Assembly: GCA_020632655.1 (NCBI GenBank)
Contig: JACKFD010000005.1
Location: 305,924 to 369,923 of the forward strand
Source: Spirochaetaceae bacterium
GTDB lineage: Bacteria; Myxococcota_A; UBA9160; UBA4427
Direction of reading: 5' to 3'
Length of the DNA: 64,000 nucleotides
The notes under the pieces are model-generated. The model had not been told where the DNA came from. It saw nothing but the letters and a program-made list of their open reading frames with translations, and did not search any database. The translations under genes were made by a program, and so were the position numbers. The first letter of the stretch is position 1. The number at the start of each line of letters is the position of its first letter. Below, in pieces: positions 11,310 to 21,048 of this stretch.

Positions 11310-14300
11310 ACGAGTGGCCGATCCATTGGGCGCATCCCGAGCGGGCCTTCGTGCTCGGCGTCTGGCTGCTCGTCTTCGTCGGCCTCGTCTGGCTCGAGCG
11401 TCGGGGCGACGATGCGCTCGATCGATTGGTCGGTCCGGCGCTCCGCGCGCGGCTCGTCGTACAGCCTTCTCGATGGCGGCGTCGCGCGCGGCTCGCGCTC
11501 GTCGGGCTGGCGGGGCTCGCGATGGGTGCGGCTCTGCTCCAGCCGCAATGGGGGCTTCGCTACGTCGCCGCGCCACGCGTGGGCGCGGAGATCATGATCG
11601 CCCTCGACGTGTCGCGCTCGATGCTGGCCGACGATGCGCGGCCCTCCCGGCTCGAGCGGGCGAAGGCCGAGGTGAGCGATCTGCTCTCCTATCTCGGCGA
11701 CGACCAGGTCGGACTGATCGCCTTCGCGGGGCGCGCGACGGTGCTCTCGCCGATGACGCCGGACAAGAGCTTCCTGCGTCTCGCGCTCGACGGCGCCGGG
11801 CCGCACTCGGTCTCCCGCGGCGGTACGCGTCTCGCCGAGCCGATCCTGCGCGCGGTGGCGGGGCTCGGCCGACCGGGGCCCGCCCAGCGTGCACTCATCC
11901 TGATCACCGACGGCGAGGATCACGAGTCCTTCGCCCTCGACGCCGCAAGGAAGGCCGCCGAGGCCGGTATCAAGATCATCGCGATCGGCTTCGGCGACGA
12001 GCGCGGCAGCCGCATCCACGTCACCGATCCGCGGACCGGGGCGCGCACGCTCTTGCGTGACGCGAACGGCGATCCCGTCGTGAGTCGCCTCGACGGCGAC
12101 CTGCTCCGCGAGATCGCGCTCGAGACGGGCGGCGCCTACGTGCCGGCGGGTACGGGCGTGCTCGACCTCGCCTCGATCTACGATGCGCACATCGCGCGCC
12201 TCACCCGCGGCCAGCTCGAGGAGCGCGGCCGCACGATCCGCGACGAGGCCTATCCCGCCTTCGTCGCGCTCGCGCTGCTCTGTCTGCTCGGCGCCGTCGT
12301 GATCACGGCCGGGCGACGGGGCGGACTCGCCGCCCTGGTGCTCCTCGGCGCGCTGCACGTCGGCGCTGCCCCGCCGGCGAGCGCGCAGGTCGCGCCGTCG
12401 CCCGCGATGGCAGAGGACGCATCGCCCGCGGCGGCGCAAGCGGTGCCGGGTGTCGCCGATCCGGGCGCGGGGGCCGGCGAGCCGGCCGAGCCCGCCCCGC
12501 CGGCTGCCCGCGACGTGGATCCCCGCGCGCTCTTCAATCGCGGCAATGCGCGGCTCGCCGAGGGCGACTTCGATGCGGCCTCGACGCTCTATCGCGACGC
12601 CCGGCGCGAGGCGAAGGACGACCTCGAGCTGCGCCAGGCCGCCACCTACAACCTCGGTCTGGCCGCCGCGGCCCGCGCCGACGCGAGCGAGGCTTCGGAT
12701 CCGAGTCAGGCGCTCGCGGCGCTGCACGAGGCGGCGGACTGGTTCCGCGAGGCCGCTGCCGCGGCGCCGGAGGCGAAGGCGCCGCGACACAATCTCGACG
12801 TCACCCTGCGGCGCGCGCTCGCCCTCGCCGACGAGCTCGACGCGGCCGGTCGCGCCGACGTGGCCCAGCAGCTCGATGCGCTGGTCGAGGCCCAGCGCGC
12901 GCGCGCGGCCGGTGCCGCGACGCTGCTCGAAGAGGTCGTGCACGGAGGCGAGCTCGAGGCGGCCGAGGCGGCGCGCCCGCGTTTTCGCGACGCGGCGACG
13001 GAGCAGCGCGTGCTGCTCGCGGAGACGTCCGAGCTCGCCGATCGCGTCGCCCGTGAGCGCGACGGGCTGCTGGCCTCGGACGCGGCGACCCGCCCGCCGG
13101 AGGAGACGCTTCGCGCGGCGCAGCTCGAGGCCGTGCTCGCGCACCTCGATGCCGCGATCGATCGAATGGGGCAGTCCCGGAGGCAGCTCCGCCAGCGTCG
13201 CGCGGAGCGCGCCTACCGCCGCGCCGCCGAGGCGCTCGCGGAGCTCAAGCACGCACGCGATCCGCTGCGCGATCCCGTGGAGCAGATCGGCGTGCTGCTC
13301 GGAGAGGTCGGGCGGGTCGCGGGGGCGACGCTGGCGCTCGTCCCGACGCCCGATGGGAGTGACGGCGCAGAGAATGAAGACGACCGCGCGTCCCGGCCTG
13401 CCTTCCTGACACACGAAAGCGTCTCAGCGGAGGCCGCATCGGTCGGGGCTCGCGTCGCCGAGCTCGCGGCGCGACTCGGGGCCGCGCTCGAGCAGATGGA
13501 GCATGCGGGGCCCGACGGCGCGCCCGGTGCGGCGGCCTCCGGCGAGAGCGGCGGGCAGGCGGGCTCGGCCGAGGCGCGCGAGGTGCTGCGCGAGTCGCTC
13601 TCCGCGGCGACGCCGCTCGTCGCTTCCGCGGCCGAGGCGCTCGTCCGCGCGACCAGCGCCCTCGATCGCGAGCGGGCGCCGGAGGCCCTGGCCGAGGAGT
13701 CGATGGCGGCCGAGGCGCTGGCGCGGGCGCAGGAGCCCTTCTTCGACCTGCGCCGGCTGATCGAGGCGACCTGGCGCGCCGAGCAGCAGGTCGCGGTGCG
13801 AGCCGGCGAGGCATCGGCCGACGCAGCCGAGGGCGCAGAAGCCCGATCGAGGGATGTGGCGGCGCTGCAGGCGACGAATCTCGAACGCAGCACACGCCTG
13901 GCCGCGCTGCTCGAGCGGGAGCAGGCGGCGCGACTCGCCGAGCTCGCCGAGGCGGCCGAATCGGCCGGAGCGCCCGTCGAGGGCGATGCGGAGGCCGATC
14001 CGAGCGAGGTCGAGCGTCGGCGCTTCGCGCGGGCGGCGGAGCTGCTGGGCGAGGCAGGGGAAGCGATGCGCGAGGTCGAGCACCGATCGGCGGGCGCGGA
14101 GGGCGGGGCAGGGCCGTCCGCGACCGACTGGCACGGGATCGAGGCGGCGGCGACGCGCGCGAGCGAGCGACTCGAGGCCTTGCGTGCGCTCTTCTTCTCG
14201 ATCGCCGAGCACGTGCGCGCGCTGGCGCTCGATCAGGTCGATCTCGCCGATCGGACCCGGGAGGCGGCGGCGCTCGCCCCGACCGACCCGCCGACCGCTT

Positions 14301-14992
14301 CCGACGCGGCACGCGGCGACGCGACGCGGGCGCGCGCCGAGGCGCTCGCGCGGGAGCAGGGCGATCTCGGCAATCGGGCCGGTGCACTCGCCGATGCGCT
14401 CTTCGCGCAGGCCGAGCGTCAGGCTGCGGCGGCGGCGGGCGAGGGAGGGCCGACGGCGGCGGCGCCTGCGGATGGGAAAGGCTCGGAAGACGCGACGGAG
14501 GCGCAGCGTCTGCGTCGGGTCGCGGAGCATCTGGCGAAGGCCCAGCTCGCGATGGGTTCGGCGACGAAGGGGCTCGACGACGATGCGCAGCCCCTCGATC
14601 CGGCGCTGCCGGAGCAGGCCGCAGCACTCGAGGAGCTCGAGCAGGCGCTCGCCCTGCTGGCGCCTCCGCCGGATGCCTCGCCTCCGCCGTCCGAGTCGCC
14701 CGACCAGGACGAGTCGAAGCAGGACGCGGCCGACGACTCCCAGCAGAACGAGAAGGGCGAGCAGGGCGACTCGGGCGAGTCCGAGCCATCGCCTGCGGAT
14801 CCGAGCGGCACCCGGCAGGAGGAGTCTTCGCCACGACCCGCGCCCGCCGCGGAGGTCGGCGACGAGGACGCCGGAATGGGGGATGCTTCGCAGCTCCTGC
14901 AGGGGGTGCGGGATCGGGAGGCGGCGCGGCGGCGCGAGCGGGAGCGCCGCGCGGAGCAGCGCCGCCCGGCGCCCGTGGAGAAGGATTGGTGA
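11306..14992 (+). CDS. batB: BatB VWA protein fused to a long BatC-like coiled-coil tail
   Basis: At 1228 residues this is far longer than a typical BatB (about 330). Residues 1-330 are BatB: two N-terminal membrane helices, a VWA domain with DVSRS (101-105) and ILITDGEDHE, and a third helix near 310-330. A further hydrophobic segment ending PPASAQ follows, like a buried signal sequence. After it comes a TPR part (ALFNRGNARLAEGDFDAAS, AATYNLGLAAAA) as in BatC. About 550 residues of Ala/Glu/Arg-rich, probably coiled-coil helix follow. The last 100 residues are acidic and low-complexity and end PVEKDW, an ending I associate with BatC proteins. The whole looks like a natural BatB-BatC fusion with an expanded periplasmic helical region. 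Both ends overlap neighbouring genes by 4 bp. Confidence 0.88.
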   Translation: MNEWPIHWAHPERAFVLGVWLLVFVGLVWLERRGDDALDRLVGPALRARLVVQPSRWRRRARLALVGLAGLAMGAALLQPQWGLRYVAAPRVGAEIMIALDVSRSMLADDARPSRLERAKAEVSDLLSYLGDDQVGLIAFAGRATVLSPMTPDKSFLRLALDGAGPHSVSRGGTRLAEPILRAVAGLGRPGPAQRALILITDGEDHESFALDAARKAAEAGIKIIAIGFGDERGSRIHVTDPRTGARTLLRDANGDPVVSRLDGDLLREIALETGGAYVPAGTGVLDLASIYDAHIARLTRGQLEERGRTIRDEAYPAFVALALLCLLGAVVITAGRRGGLAALVLLGALHVGAAPPASAQVAPSPAMAEDASPAAAQAVPGVADPGAGAGEPAEPAPPAARDVDPRALFNRGNARLAEGDFDAASTLYRDARREAKDDLELRQAATYNLGLAAAARADASEASDPSQALAALHEAADWFREAAAAAPEAKAPRHNLDVTLRRALALADELDAAGRADVAQQLDALVEAQRARAAGAATLLEEVVHGGELEAAEAARPRFRDAATEQRVLLAETSELADRVARERDGLLASDAATRPPEETLRAAQLEAVLAHLDAAIDRMGQSRRQLRQRRAERAYRRAAEALAELKHARDPLRDPVEQIGVLLGEVGRVAGATLALVPTPDGSDGAENEDDRASRPAFLTHESVSAEAASVGARVAELAARLGAALEQMEHAGPDGAPGAAASGESGGQAGSAEAREVLRESLSAATPLVASAAEALVRATSALDRERAPEALAEESMAAEALARAQEPFFDLRRLIEATWRAEQQVAVRAGEASADAAEGAEARSRDVAALQATNLERSTRLAALLEREQAARLAELAEAAESAGAPVEGDAEADPSEVERRRFARAAELLGEAGEAMREVEHRSAGAEGGAGPSATDWHGIEAAATRASERLEALRALFFSIAEHVRALALDQVDLADRTREAAALAPTDPPTASDAARGDATRARAEALAREQGDLGNRAGALADALFAQAERQAAAAAGEGGPTAAAPADGKGSEDATEAQRLRRVAEHLAKAQLAMGSATKGLDDDAQPLDPALPEQAAALEELEQALALLAPPPDASPPPSESPDQDESKQDAADDSQQNEKGEQGDSGESEPSPADPSGTRQEESSPRPAPAAEVGDEDAGMGDASQLLQGVRDREAARRRERERRAEQRRPAPVEKDW

Positions 14993-17736
14993 GCGCGAGG
15001 CTTCCGGCCCATCGTCGACCCGTGCGCACGGGACTCGCGCTCGTCGCGAGTGGCCTGCTCGTCCTGCTCGCGGCGTTCGCGGCCTCGGCGCAGTCGGTGC
15101 GGGTCCAGGTCGAGCGCGCGCCCTACTACGTCGGCGAGGCCTTCGAGGTCCAGGTGATCGCGGAGGACTTCGAGGAGGAGCCGACGCCCGAGGTCGAGCC
15201 CGGGGCGCTCGACGGCGCGACGCTGCAATTCGTGGGCGTCTCGCCGAGCACGTCGACCTCGATCACGATCGTGAACGGGCGCATGACGCGCACCCACGAG
15301 GTCACCTTCGTCCATCGCTTCGCCCTGACGGCGCGTCGCGAGGGACCGCTCCGGGTGCCGGCCTTCCGCGTGCGTCAGGGGACGACCGAGCGCGAGACGC
15401 GACCCTTCGACGTCGAGGTCTCGAGCGTGCCCACGAGCGACGCCTTCGAGGTCCGACTCGAGCTGCCCGAGGGTCCGCTCTTCGTGGGCCAGAAGGTGCC
15501 CGTCGCGATCGAGCTCCACATCGATCGCGATCGGGTCGAGGACCTCGTCGGCTACCAGCTGCTCGTGCCCTTCTTCGAGAGCCCGATGCTGCGCTTCCTC
15601 GACGATCGGAGTGCGGCGAGCGACGACGCGCTCGAGATCCAGACCGGCCATGGCGTGCTGCGCCTGCCCGCCACTACGACCGAGCGGACGATCGGCGGAC
15701 GGCGGCGCATCGTGCTGCGCGCCGAGCGCACGATGATCCCGCTCGCGGCGGAGCCGGTCGAGAGCGAGGGGCCGACGGCCGTCTTCACCCTCGGCCGCGG
15801 CTTCCGGCAGGGCTTCTTCGGGCGTCGGGAAGCGACCTCGAGCGAGCGTTATCTCGCCTCCGGCGACCCCGTGCGCCTCGAGGTCGTCGAGGTGCCGCGC
15901 GAAGGGCGGCCCGCGAGCTTCGCCAGCGCCGTCGGCGAGGGCTTCAGCCTCGAGGTCAGCGCCGACCGCAGCGTCGTCCAGCTCGGCGAGCCGATCGGGC
16001 TCACGCTGCGTCTGCGTGGTCATGGAGACCTTTCGACGGCCGGCCTGCCGCCCCTCGACGCCGAGGGCCTCTTCGATGCGGAGCGCTTCCGCCTGCCCGC
16101 GGAGGCGCCGCCCGGGATCGTGGACGAGGAGGGCAAGACCTTCGAGGTCACCTTGCGCGTGCTCGACGCGAGCGTGCGCGAGATTCCGGCGCTCGCCTAC
16201 TCCTGGTTCGATGCCGGGACGCGACGCTTCGAGACGACGCACTCGCGACCGATCGCGCTCTCGGTCGGGGCGGCGGAGGTGATCGGGGCGTCGGAGGTCG
16301 CGAGCGCAGAGGAGACAGCGGACGACGAAGGCCTCGCCGGGTCGGGATCCGCGCCGGACACGTCGGATGGGGACGAAGGTTCGGCACCGGAGGCATCCTC
16401 CACCCGTCGTGGCTCCCTCGCGCTGGCGGGGGCGGATCTCGCCGTCGAGCGGGATCCCGCGAAAGTGCTGCGACGTGCCGACGCCGTCGGCGTACTGGGC
16501 GAGGGACCGCTTCCGATCGGGCTCTATGGCGTCGGCGCGGCGTTGCTCGTCGTAGCGCTCGTCGACGCCCGTCGTACACGCCGCGATCCGCGGCTCGTGC
16601 GTCGCGAAGCGTTGCGCCGACAGGCGCGCATCGAGGTCGAGCGCGCCCTCGCCGGATCGGATCCGCGCGAGGTGGCGGCGCAGCTCGGGCGCGCGCTGCG
16701 GGCGCTCGTGGCCGAGCTGCCCGACGAGGCGGGGCCGGAGTTCGATGCCCTGATCGCCGAATGCGACGCACTCCGCTTCGCGCCCGAGGACGCCGCTCGG
16801 GCGCGCACGCTCCCGCCCGCGCTCGCGGACCGCGCGCGACGCTTCGTGGCCGAGCGCGGGAGCGACACGCGGGCGCGCGCCTCGTCGCTCGCCGTCCTGC
16901 TGCTGGCTTCGGGCCTCCTGCTCGGGCTCGCGAGCGGCAGCGCGAGAGCGGTCGGGGGGGAGCCGACGGACTCGTCGGAGGCCGCCGCAGCGGACGAAGC
17001 GCTCGCGCCGGCGCGACTCGCAGCGGCGCTCGACGCCTATCAGTCGGCGATGGCCGAGCCCGAGCGCGACGCACGTCTGGCGCGGTTCGCCCGGGCGGAG
17101 GCGGCCTTTGCGGCACTCGTCGCCGACGGCTGGGAGAGCGCTGCGCTCCAGACGAATCTCGGCAACGCGGCGCTCCAGGCCGAGCATCCCGGTCGGGCGG
17201 TGCTCGCCTATCATCGCGCGCTCGCCCTCGATCCCGACGCCAGGGCGGCGCGCCAGAACCTCGCCTACGCCCGGGGCCTGTTGCCCGCCTGGGTACCGCG
17301 TCCGCCCGAGACGACGGGTCTCGCCGCGCTGCGCATCGACCGACGGGTGCCCGCGTCTTCGCGTGCGCTGGCGGCGGCGGTCTGCTTCGCGCTCGCCGCG
17401 GGCGGTCTCGCGCTCTCGGTGCGCCGACGCGAGGGCGCATGGCGCGGCCTCGCCCTCGTCGCCGCGATCGCATGGGGTCTCCTGCTGGCGTCGATCGTCG
17501 TGGAGGCGCACGATCGGGAGCGCTCGGGTCGATCCCACGCGGTCGTGATGGTCGACGACGTCCCCGCCCGATCGGCGGACTCGCCGCTCGCCCCGCTCGC
17601 GCTGCCGGATCCGCTGCCGGCGGGCGTCGAGGTCGAGCTGCTCGAGGAGCGGGGCGACTGGGCGCGTGCGCGGCTCGCCAACGGGCGCGACGTCTGGCTG
17701 CGCGCATCGAGTCTCGAGCGGGTTCGACCCGGCTGA
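14989..17736 (+). CDS. batD: BatD-BatE fusion protein
   Basis: This 915-residue protein starts at GTG 14989, inside the stop of the previous gene (GTGA overlap). Signal peptide: GLLVLLAAFAASAQS. Residues of about 30-470 are BatD-like beta-sandwich repeats (APYYVGEAFEVQVIAEDFEE; SADRSVVQLGEPIGLTLRL). A membrane helix lies near 510 (GLYGVGAALLVVALV). A second hydrophobic segment (SSLAVLLLASGLLLGLASG) precedes a BatE-like part with TPRs (AALQTNLGNAALQAEHPGRA, VLAYHRALALDPDAR). Two more membrane helices and a C-terminal SH3b-like domain (VELLEERGDWARARLANGR, VWLR) complete it. It therefore combines BatD and BatE in one chain, as the upstream gene combines BatB and BatC. It is the last gene of the operon. 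Confidence 0.88.
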   Translation: MSARLPAHRRPVRTGLALVASGLLVLLAAFAASAQSVRVQVERAPYYVGEAFEVQVIAEDFEEEPTPEVEPGALDGATLQFVGVSPSTSTSITIVNGRMTRTHEVTFVHRFALTARREGPLRVPAFRVRQGTTERETRPFDVEVSSVPTSDAFEVRLELPEGPLFVGQKVPVAIELHIDRDRVEDLVGYQLLVPFFESPMLRFLDDRSAASDDALEIQTGHGVLRLPATTTERTIGGRRRIVLRAERTMIPLAAEPVESEGPTAVFTLGRGFRQGFFGRREATSSERYLASGDPVRLEVVEVPREGRPASFASAVGEGFSLEVSADRSVVQLGEPIGLTLRLRGHGDLSTAGLPPLDAEGLFDAERFRLPAEAPPGIVDEEGKTFEVTLRVLDASVREIPALAYSWFDAGTRRFETTHSRPIALSVGAAEVIGASEVASAEETADDEGLAGSGSAPDTSDGDEGSAPEASSTRRGSLALAGADLAVERDPAKVLRRADAVGVLGEGPLPIGLYGVGAALLVVALVDARRTRRDPRLVRREALRRQARIEVERALAGSDPREVAAQLGRALRALVAELPDEAGPEFDALIAECDALRFAPEDAARARTLPPALADRARRFVAERGSDTRARASSLAVLLLASGLLLGLASGSARAVGGEPTDSSEAAAADEALAPARLAAALDAYQSAMAEPERDARLARFARAEAAFAALVADGWESAALQTNLGNAALQAEHPGRAVLAYHRALALDPDARAARQNLAYARGLLPAWVPRPPETTGLAALRIDRRVPASSRALAAAVCFALAAGGLALSVRRREGAWRGLALVAAIAWGLLLASIVVEAHDRERSGRSHAVVMVDDVPARSADSPLAPLALPDPLPAGVEVELLEERGDWARARLANGRDVWLRASSLERVRPG

Positions 17737-17825
17737 GCGTCGGGTCGACGGGAGCGGGCGGCTTCGGGTCACGGGCACCGCGTCCGGATCACGTCGTCAC
17801 GGAACCATCGGGAGAGGAGCCAATC

Positions 17826-18914
17826 ATGTCGCGAGTCCGGATCGCCCTCGCGGGCGTGGGCAGCTGTGCGAGCGCGCTCGTCCAGGGCATCGAGTACTAC
17901 CGCCATCGCGACGCGGCTGCGCATGCCGGCCTGATGCACGCGCGGATCGCCGGTCTCGCGCCCGCCGACGTCGAGGTCGTCGCCGCCTTCGACGTCGATC
18001 GTCGGAAGGTCGGTCGCCCACTCGAGGAGGCGGTCTTCGCGGCGCCGAATCGCGCCCGCGTCTTCCAGGCGAAGCTGCCCGTGTCGGGGGTGCAGGTGTC
18101 GATGGGACCGATCCTCGACGGGATCGCCGGGCACATGGCCGACCATCCCGAGGACGAGGCCTTCCGTGCGGACTCGGCGCCGCCGGTCGACGTAGCGAGC
18201 GTACTCGCGGAGTCCCGGGCGGAGGTCCTCGTCTGCTACCTGCCCGTCGGCTCCGAGCGCGCCGTGCGGCACTACGCCGAGGCATGTCTCGCGGCGGGGG
18301 TGGCGATGGTGAATTGCGTGCCCGTCTTCCTCGCGTCGGACCCCGACTGGGCGGAGCGATTCCGCGCGGCGGGGCTCCCGCTGATCGGCGACGACGTCAA
18401 GAGCCAGGTCGGTGCGACGATCGTGCATCGCGCGCTCGCCCGGCTCTTCGCCGATCGCGGCGTCGCTCTCGACCGCACCTACCAGCTCAACACCGGCGGC
18501 AACACGGACTTCCTCAACATGCTCGAGCGCAGCCGGCTCGCCTCGAAGAAGCGCTCGAAGACCGAGTCCGTGCAGAGCCAGCTCGACGCCCGGCTCGACG
18601 ACGCCGACATCCACGTGGGACCCTCGGACTACGTCTCCTGGCAGGGCGACAACAAGGTCGCCTTCATCCGCATGGAGGGTCGGGGCTTCGGCGAGCTGCC
18701 GATCGAGCTCGAGCTCCGCCTCTCGGTCCAGGATTCGCCGAACAGTGCAGGGGTCGTGATCGACGCGATCCGCTGCGCCCGGCTCGCTCGGCAGCGCGGA
18801 CTCGCCGGGCCGATCGACGCGGCCTGCGCGTGGCTCATGAAGAGCCCCCCCGTGCAGATGCGCGACGAGGAGGCGAGGCGCGCCCTCGAAGCGCTCGTGG
18901 GCGACGGCGCCTAG
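17826..18914 (+). CDS. ino1: Inositol-3-phosphate synthase (actinobacterial type)
   Basis: This 362-residue myo-inositol-1-phosphate synthase converts glucose 6-phosphate to inositol 1-phosphate using NAD. Visible family segments are IALAGVGSCASALVQGIEYY (NAD-binding), VMVNCVPVFLASDP-like text, PLIGDDVKSQVGATI, and YQLNTGGNTDFLNM, followed by a KKRSKTESV active-site lysine stretch. The length fits the short bacterial/archaeal form. ATG 17826 has GAGGAG 7 nt upstream; the longer in-frame reading upstream is antisense/alternative-frame noise over the Bat genes. The product could feed inositol phospholipids or a compatible solute. It lies 89 bp after the bat operon on the same strand, but a functional link is not evident. 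Confidence 0.93.
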   Translation: MSRVRIALAGVGSCASALVQGIEYYRHRDAAAHAGLMHARIAGLAPADVEVVAAFDVDRRKVGRPLEEAVFAAPNRARVFQAKLPVSGVQVSMGPILDGIAGHMADHPEDEAFRADSAPPVDVASVLAESRAEVLVCYLPVGSERAVRHYAEACLAAGVAMVNCVPVFLASDPDWAERFRAAGLPLIGDDVKSQVGATIVHRALARLFADRGVALDRTYQLNTGGNTDFLNMLERSRLASKKRSKTESVQSQLDARLDDADIHVGPSDYVSWQGDNKVAFIRMEGRGFGELPIELELRLSVQDSPNSAGVVIDAIRCARLARQRGLAGPIDAACAWLMKSPPVQMRDEEARRALEALVGDGA

Positions 18915-18924
18915 CTCTTCCCCG

Positions 18925-19527
18925 CTAGAGGTACTGGCCCGAGCTCTCGTAGGCGATCGCACCCGTGATGCGCGCCTTGAGCCGCTCGTACTCCTCCGCC
19001 GAGAGCGCCCCGCTCTTGTGCAGCGCGTAGAGGCGTTCGAGCTGGTCGACGAGGCTCGGCCCCGCGGCCTCGTTCGGATAGCGGGCGCCGAGGTAGGCAT
19101 CCGATGCCTCGAAGAGCGCCTTGCGGAACTCCGCGACGGCCTCACGCGAGGGGCGATCGGCGAAGACGAGCAACGGCGCACTGCCCGAGCTCAGCTGCAG
19201 CAGGCGGCGCCGGGGCAGGCGGTCGAGGAGCGCGGCGAGGGCGACGCTGCCGAGACAGAGCGCCGCCGAGACGAGGCCCCAGGTCCGGTCGACGTCGGGG
19301 CCCGTGAGCGTCGTGAAGGCGAAGTAGAGCCCGAGTCCGAGCACGACCGTGCGGGTCGTCGACATCCGCTCGGGCTGTTGCAGGAACTCGACGGGCTCCC
19401 GGATCAGCTCTTCGAAGGGGACCTTCCATCGCTCCATGGCGACGGGATCGACGTAGGTGACGTCGACCCCGTCCGCGCCGATCGAGGCGGTGCGTCGCTG
19501 CAGGCCCAGCTTCTGGTCGAGCTTCAC
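18925..19527 (-). CDS. SHOCT-domain protein with two membrane helices
   Basis: This 200-residue protein begins with a soluble N-terminal part (residues 1-55, with DGVDVTYVDP). Two hydrophobic helices follow (VVLGLGLYFAFTTLTG and GLVSAALCLGSVALAALL), then a polar domain and a C-terminal SHOCT motif (LERLYALHKSGALSAEEYER). SHOCT is a short helical module thought to mediate oligomerisation of membrane-associated proteins. The start codon is GTG 19527 and the ribosome site is weak, so the start is uncertain. The stop lies 10 bp from the stop of ino1 on the other strand. No specific function can be assigned. Confidence 0.72.
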   Translation of the reverse strand: MKLDQKLGLQRRTASIGADGVDVTYVDPVAMERWKVPFEELIREPVEFLQQPERMSTTRTVVLGLGLYFAFTTLTGPDVDRTWGLVSAALCLGSVALAALLDRLPRRRLLQLSSGSAPLLVFADRPSREAVAEFRKALFEASDAYLGARYPNEAAGPSLVDQLERLYALHKSGALSAEEYERLKARITGAIAYESSGQYL

Positions 19528-19673
19528 GATGGGATTCCCGGGTCGGCGCGCGTCGCGAGTCGGCGCTGTCGTTCGATGGGGCCTCGAATCGCATCGGGCC
19601 GGCGCGGAGCGTAGCGCCCGGGAGGCCTATAGTCGGAGGGCCCGTCCGACCGCGATCCGAAGAGGAAGCCAGA

Positions 19674-20225
19674 ATGAGAGTCCTGACCCTGATCGGCAGC
19701 CTGCGCGCCGCCTCCTTCGGCAAGCGCCTCGCTGGCGCGATCGAGACGCTCGCGCCAGCGCACGTCCGTTTCGATCGGACCGACGGCCGCGACCTCCCGC
19801 TCTACGATCAGGATCTCGACGGGGACGAGAAGCCGGCTGCCGTCCTCGAGCTCTACGCCCGGATCGAGGCCGCCGACGCGCTGCTCTTCCTCACGCCCGA
19901 GTACAACTACGGCATTCCGGGTCCGCTCAAGAACCTCGTCGACTGGGCCTCGCGTCCCGCCTTCCGATCGCCGATCAAGGACAAGCCCGCGACGATCGTC
20001 GCCTACTCGCCGGCGCCGACGGGTGGGGCGCGGTCGCATGCGCAGCTCGCGCAGGTCCTCGCCGGAACGCTCACGCTCGTGATGCCCGGGGTGAGCCTGC
20101 TCGTGCCGGCGGTGCACGAGAAATTCGACGAGGCGGGCAGCTTGACCGACGAGGACGCGCGCCGTCGGCTCGCGCGGCAGATCGAGTCCCTCGAGGCCTG
20201 GACCCGTCGGATGAAATCGGCCTAA
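19674..20225 (+). CDS. NADPH-dependent FMN reductase family protein
   Basis: This 183-residue flavodoxin-fold protein has the phosphate-binding loop IGSLRAASFGKRLA near the N-terminus and the diagnostic TPEYNYGIPGPLKNLVDW at about residues 80-97. Family members (ChrR/YieF/SsuE-like) reduce quinones, azo dyes, chromate or free FMN with NAD(P)H. GAGGAAG precedes ATG 19674. Length is typical. The TAA stop overlaps, tail to tail, the TAG stop of the minus-strand thioesterase gene. The physiological substrate cannot be read from sequence. Confidence 0.92.
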   Translation: MRVLTLIGSLRAASFGKRLAGAIETLAPAHVRFDRTDGRDLPLYDQDLDGDEKPAAVLELYARIEAADALLFLTPEYNYGIPGPLKNLVDWASRPAFRSPIKDKPATIVAYSPAPTGGARSHAQLAQVLAGTLTLVMPGVSLLVPAVHEKFDEAGSLTDEDARRRLARQIESLEAWTRRMKSA

Positions 20226-20944
20226 CGCGGTGTTGCGCGCTCCTGGGCCAGGCCGCGGAGACGCTCGGGCGGGATCGAGACGAAGAGCCCCTCCGCCTCG
20301 GCCTTGAGGTCGTCGCCGGCGAAGAGCTGGCAGGTCGTGAAGATCTTCCGCCCTTCGACGCGGACCAGCTCGGCCTCGAAGCGGAGCTCGACGTGCAGGG
20401 GCGTGGGCTTGCGGTAGTGCACGGTCAGCCGACCGGTCATGCCGGGGTTTCCGCCGAGGGACTGGACGTAGCCCAGGACCTCGTCGAAGGCGGCCGCGAC
20501 GAAGCCGCCATGGACGTGGCCGGGGGGTCCCTCGTAGGCGTAGCCGAAGGTGCCCGTCGCGGCGGCGGTCCGCTCGCCCGTCCGCCCGATCAGGAGCGGC
20601 GGCGCGAGGGGATTCGCGAGTCCGATCAGCGGACTCTGATCGAAGAAGGCGGCGACGTTGCCCGCGTTGGCCGCCTCGGCATGGCCCATCACGCGCTCGA
20701 GCTTCGGGTGCGAGGCGAGTCGGTCGGCGTAGCGCTCGAGGGCGTCCGCGGCGGCCGAGAGCTCTTCCTCGGGTGCATCGCTCAGCACCATGTGCGCGAT
20801 CACCCGGCGCATCGCATCCGCCAGCCGTCGCTTCTGCGCCCAGACGCTCGGGTTCGGGATGTCCCAGGGATCGTAGTGGGGCTCGAGGGGCGGTCGGGCG
20901 GTCTTCTCGCTCACGGGGTCTCGCTTCGGCAGGGGGCGCGGCAC
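20222..20944 (-). CDS. PaaI-like hotdog thioesterase
   Basis: This 240-residue protein has a helical N-terminal half and a C-terminal hotdog fold with the characteristic PPGHVHGGFVAAAFDEVLGY segment. LTVHYRKPTPLHVELRFEA follows. This matches PaaI/YbgC-like acyl-CoA thioesterases of the 4HBT superfamily, in which the HGG region positions the substrate. The GTG start at 20944 has no clear ribosome site; an in-frame GTG at 20914 is an alternative. The substrate is unknown, perhaps an aromatic or medium-chain acyl-CoA. Confidence 0.82.
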   Translation of the reverse strand: MPRPLPKRDPVSEKTARPPLEPHYDPWDIPNPSVWAQKRRLADAMRRVIAHMVLSDAPEEELSAAADALERYADRLASHPKLERVMGHAEAANAGNVAAFFDQSPLIGLANPLAPPLLIGRTGERTAAATGTFGYAYEGPPGHVHGGFVAAAFDEVLGYVQSLGGNPGMTGRLTVHYRKPTPLHVELRFEAELVRVEGRKIFTTCQLFAGDDLKAEAEGLFVSIPPERLRGLAQERATPR

Positions 20945-21048
20945 GAGGGAGTGAACCGAATCGGAGGTCCTGCCTCAACGCGTGGGCGGCCGAGGCCGCG
21001 TGCGGCCGGCGCGGTAGCATCGGCCCCGTTCCGAGGAGGGAGGGTGGG

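Noticed and set aside
13854..17825. In-frame upstream extension of ino1 by more than 1300 codons
   Set aside because: The extension overlaps the BatB/C and BatD/E genes in another frame and is compositionally Arg-rich noise; ATG 17826 has a good ribosome site.
20222..20225. Tail-to-tail overlap of the FMN reductase and thioesterase stop codons as a regulatory feature
   Set aside because: The CTAA overlap is a common result of compact gene packing and has no further signal around it.
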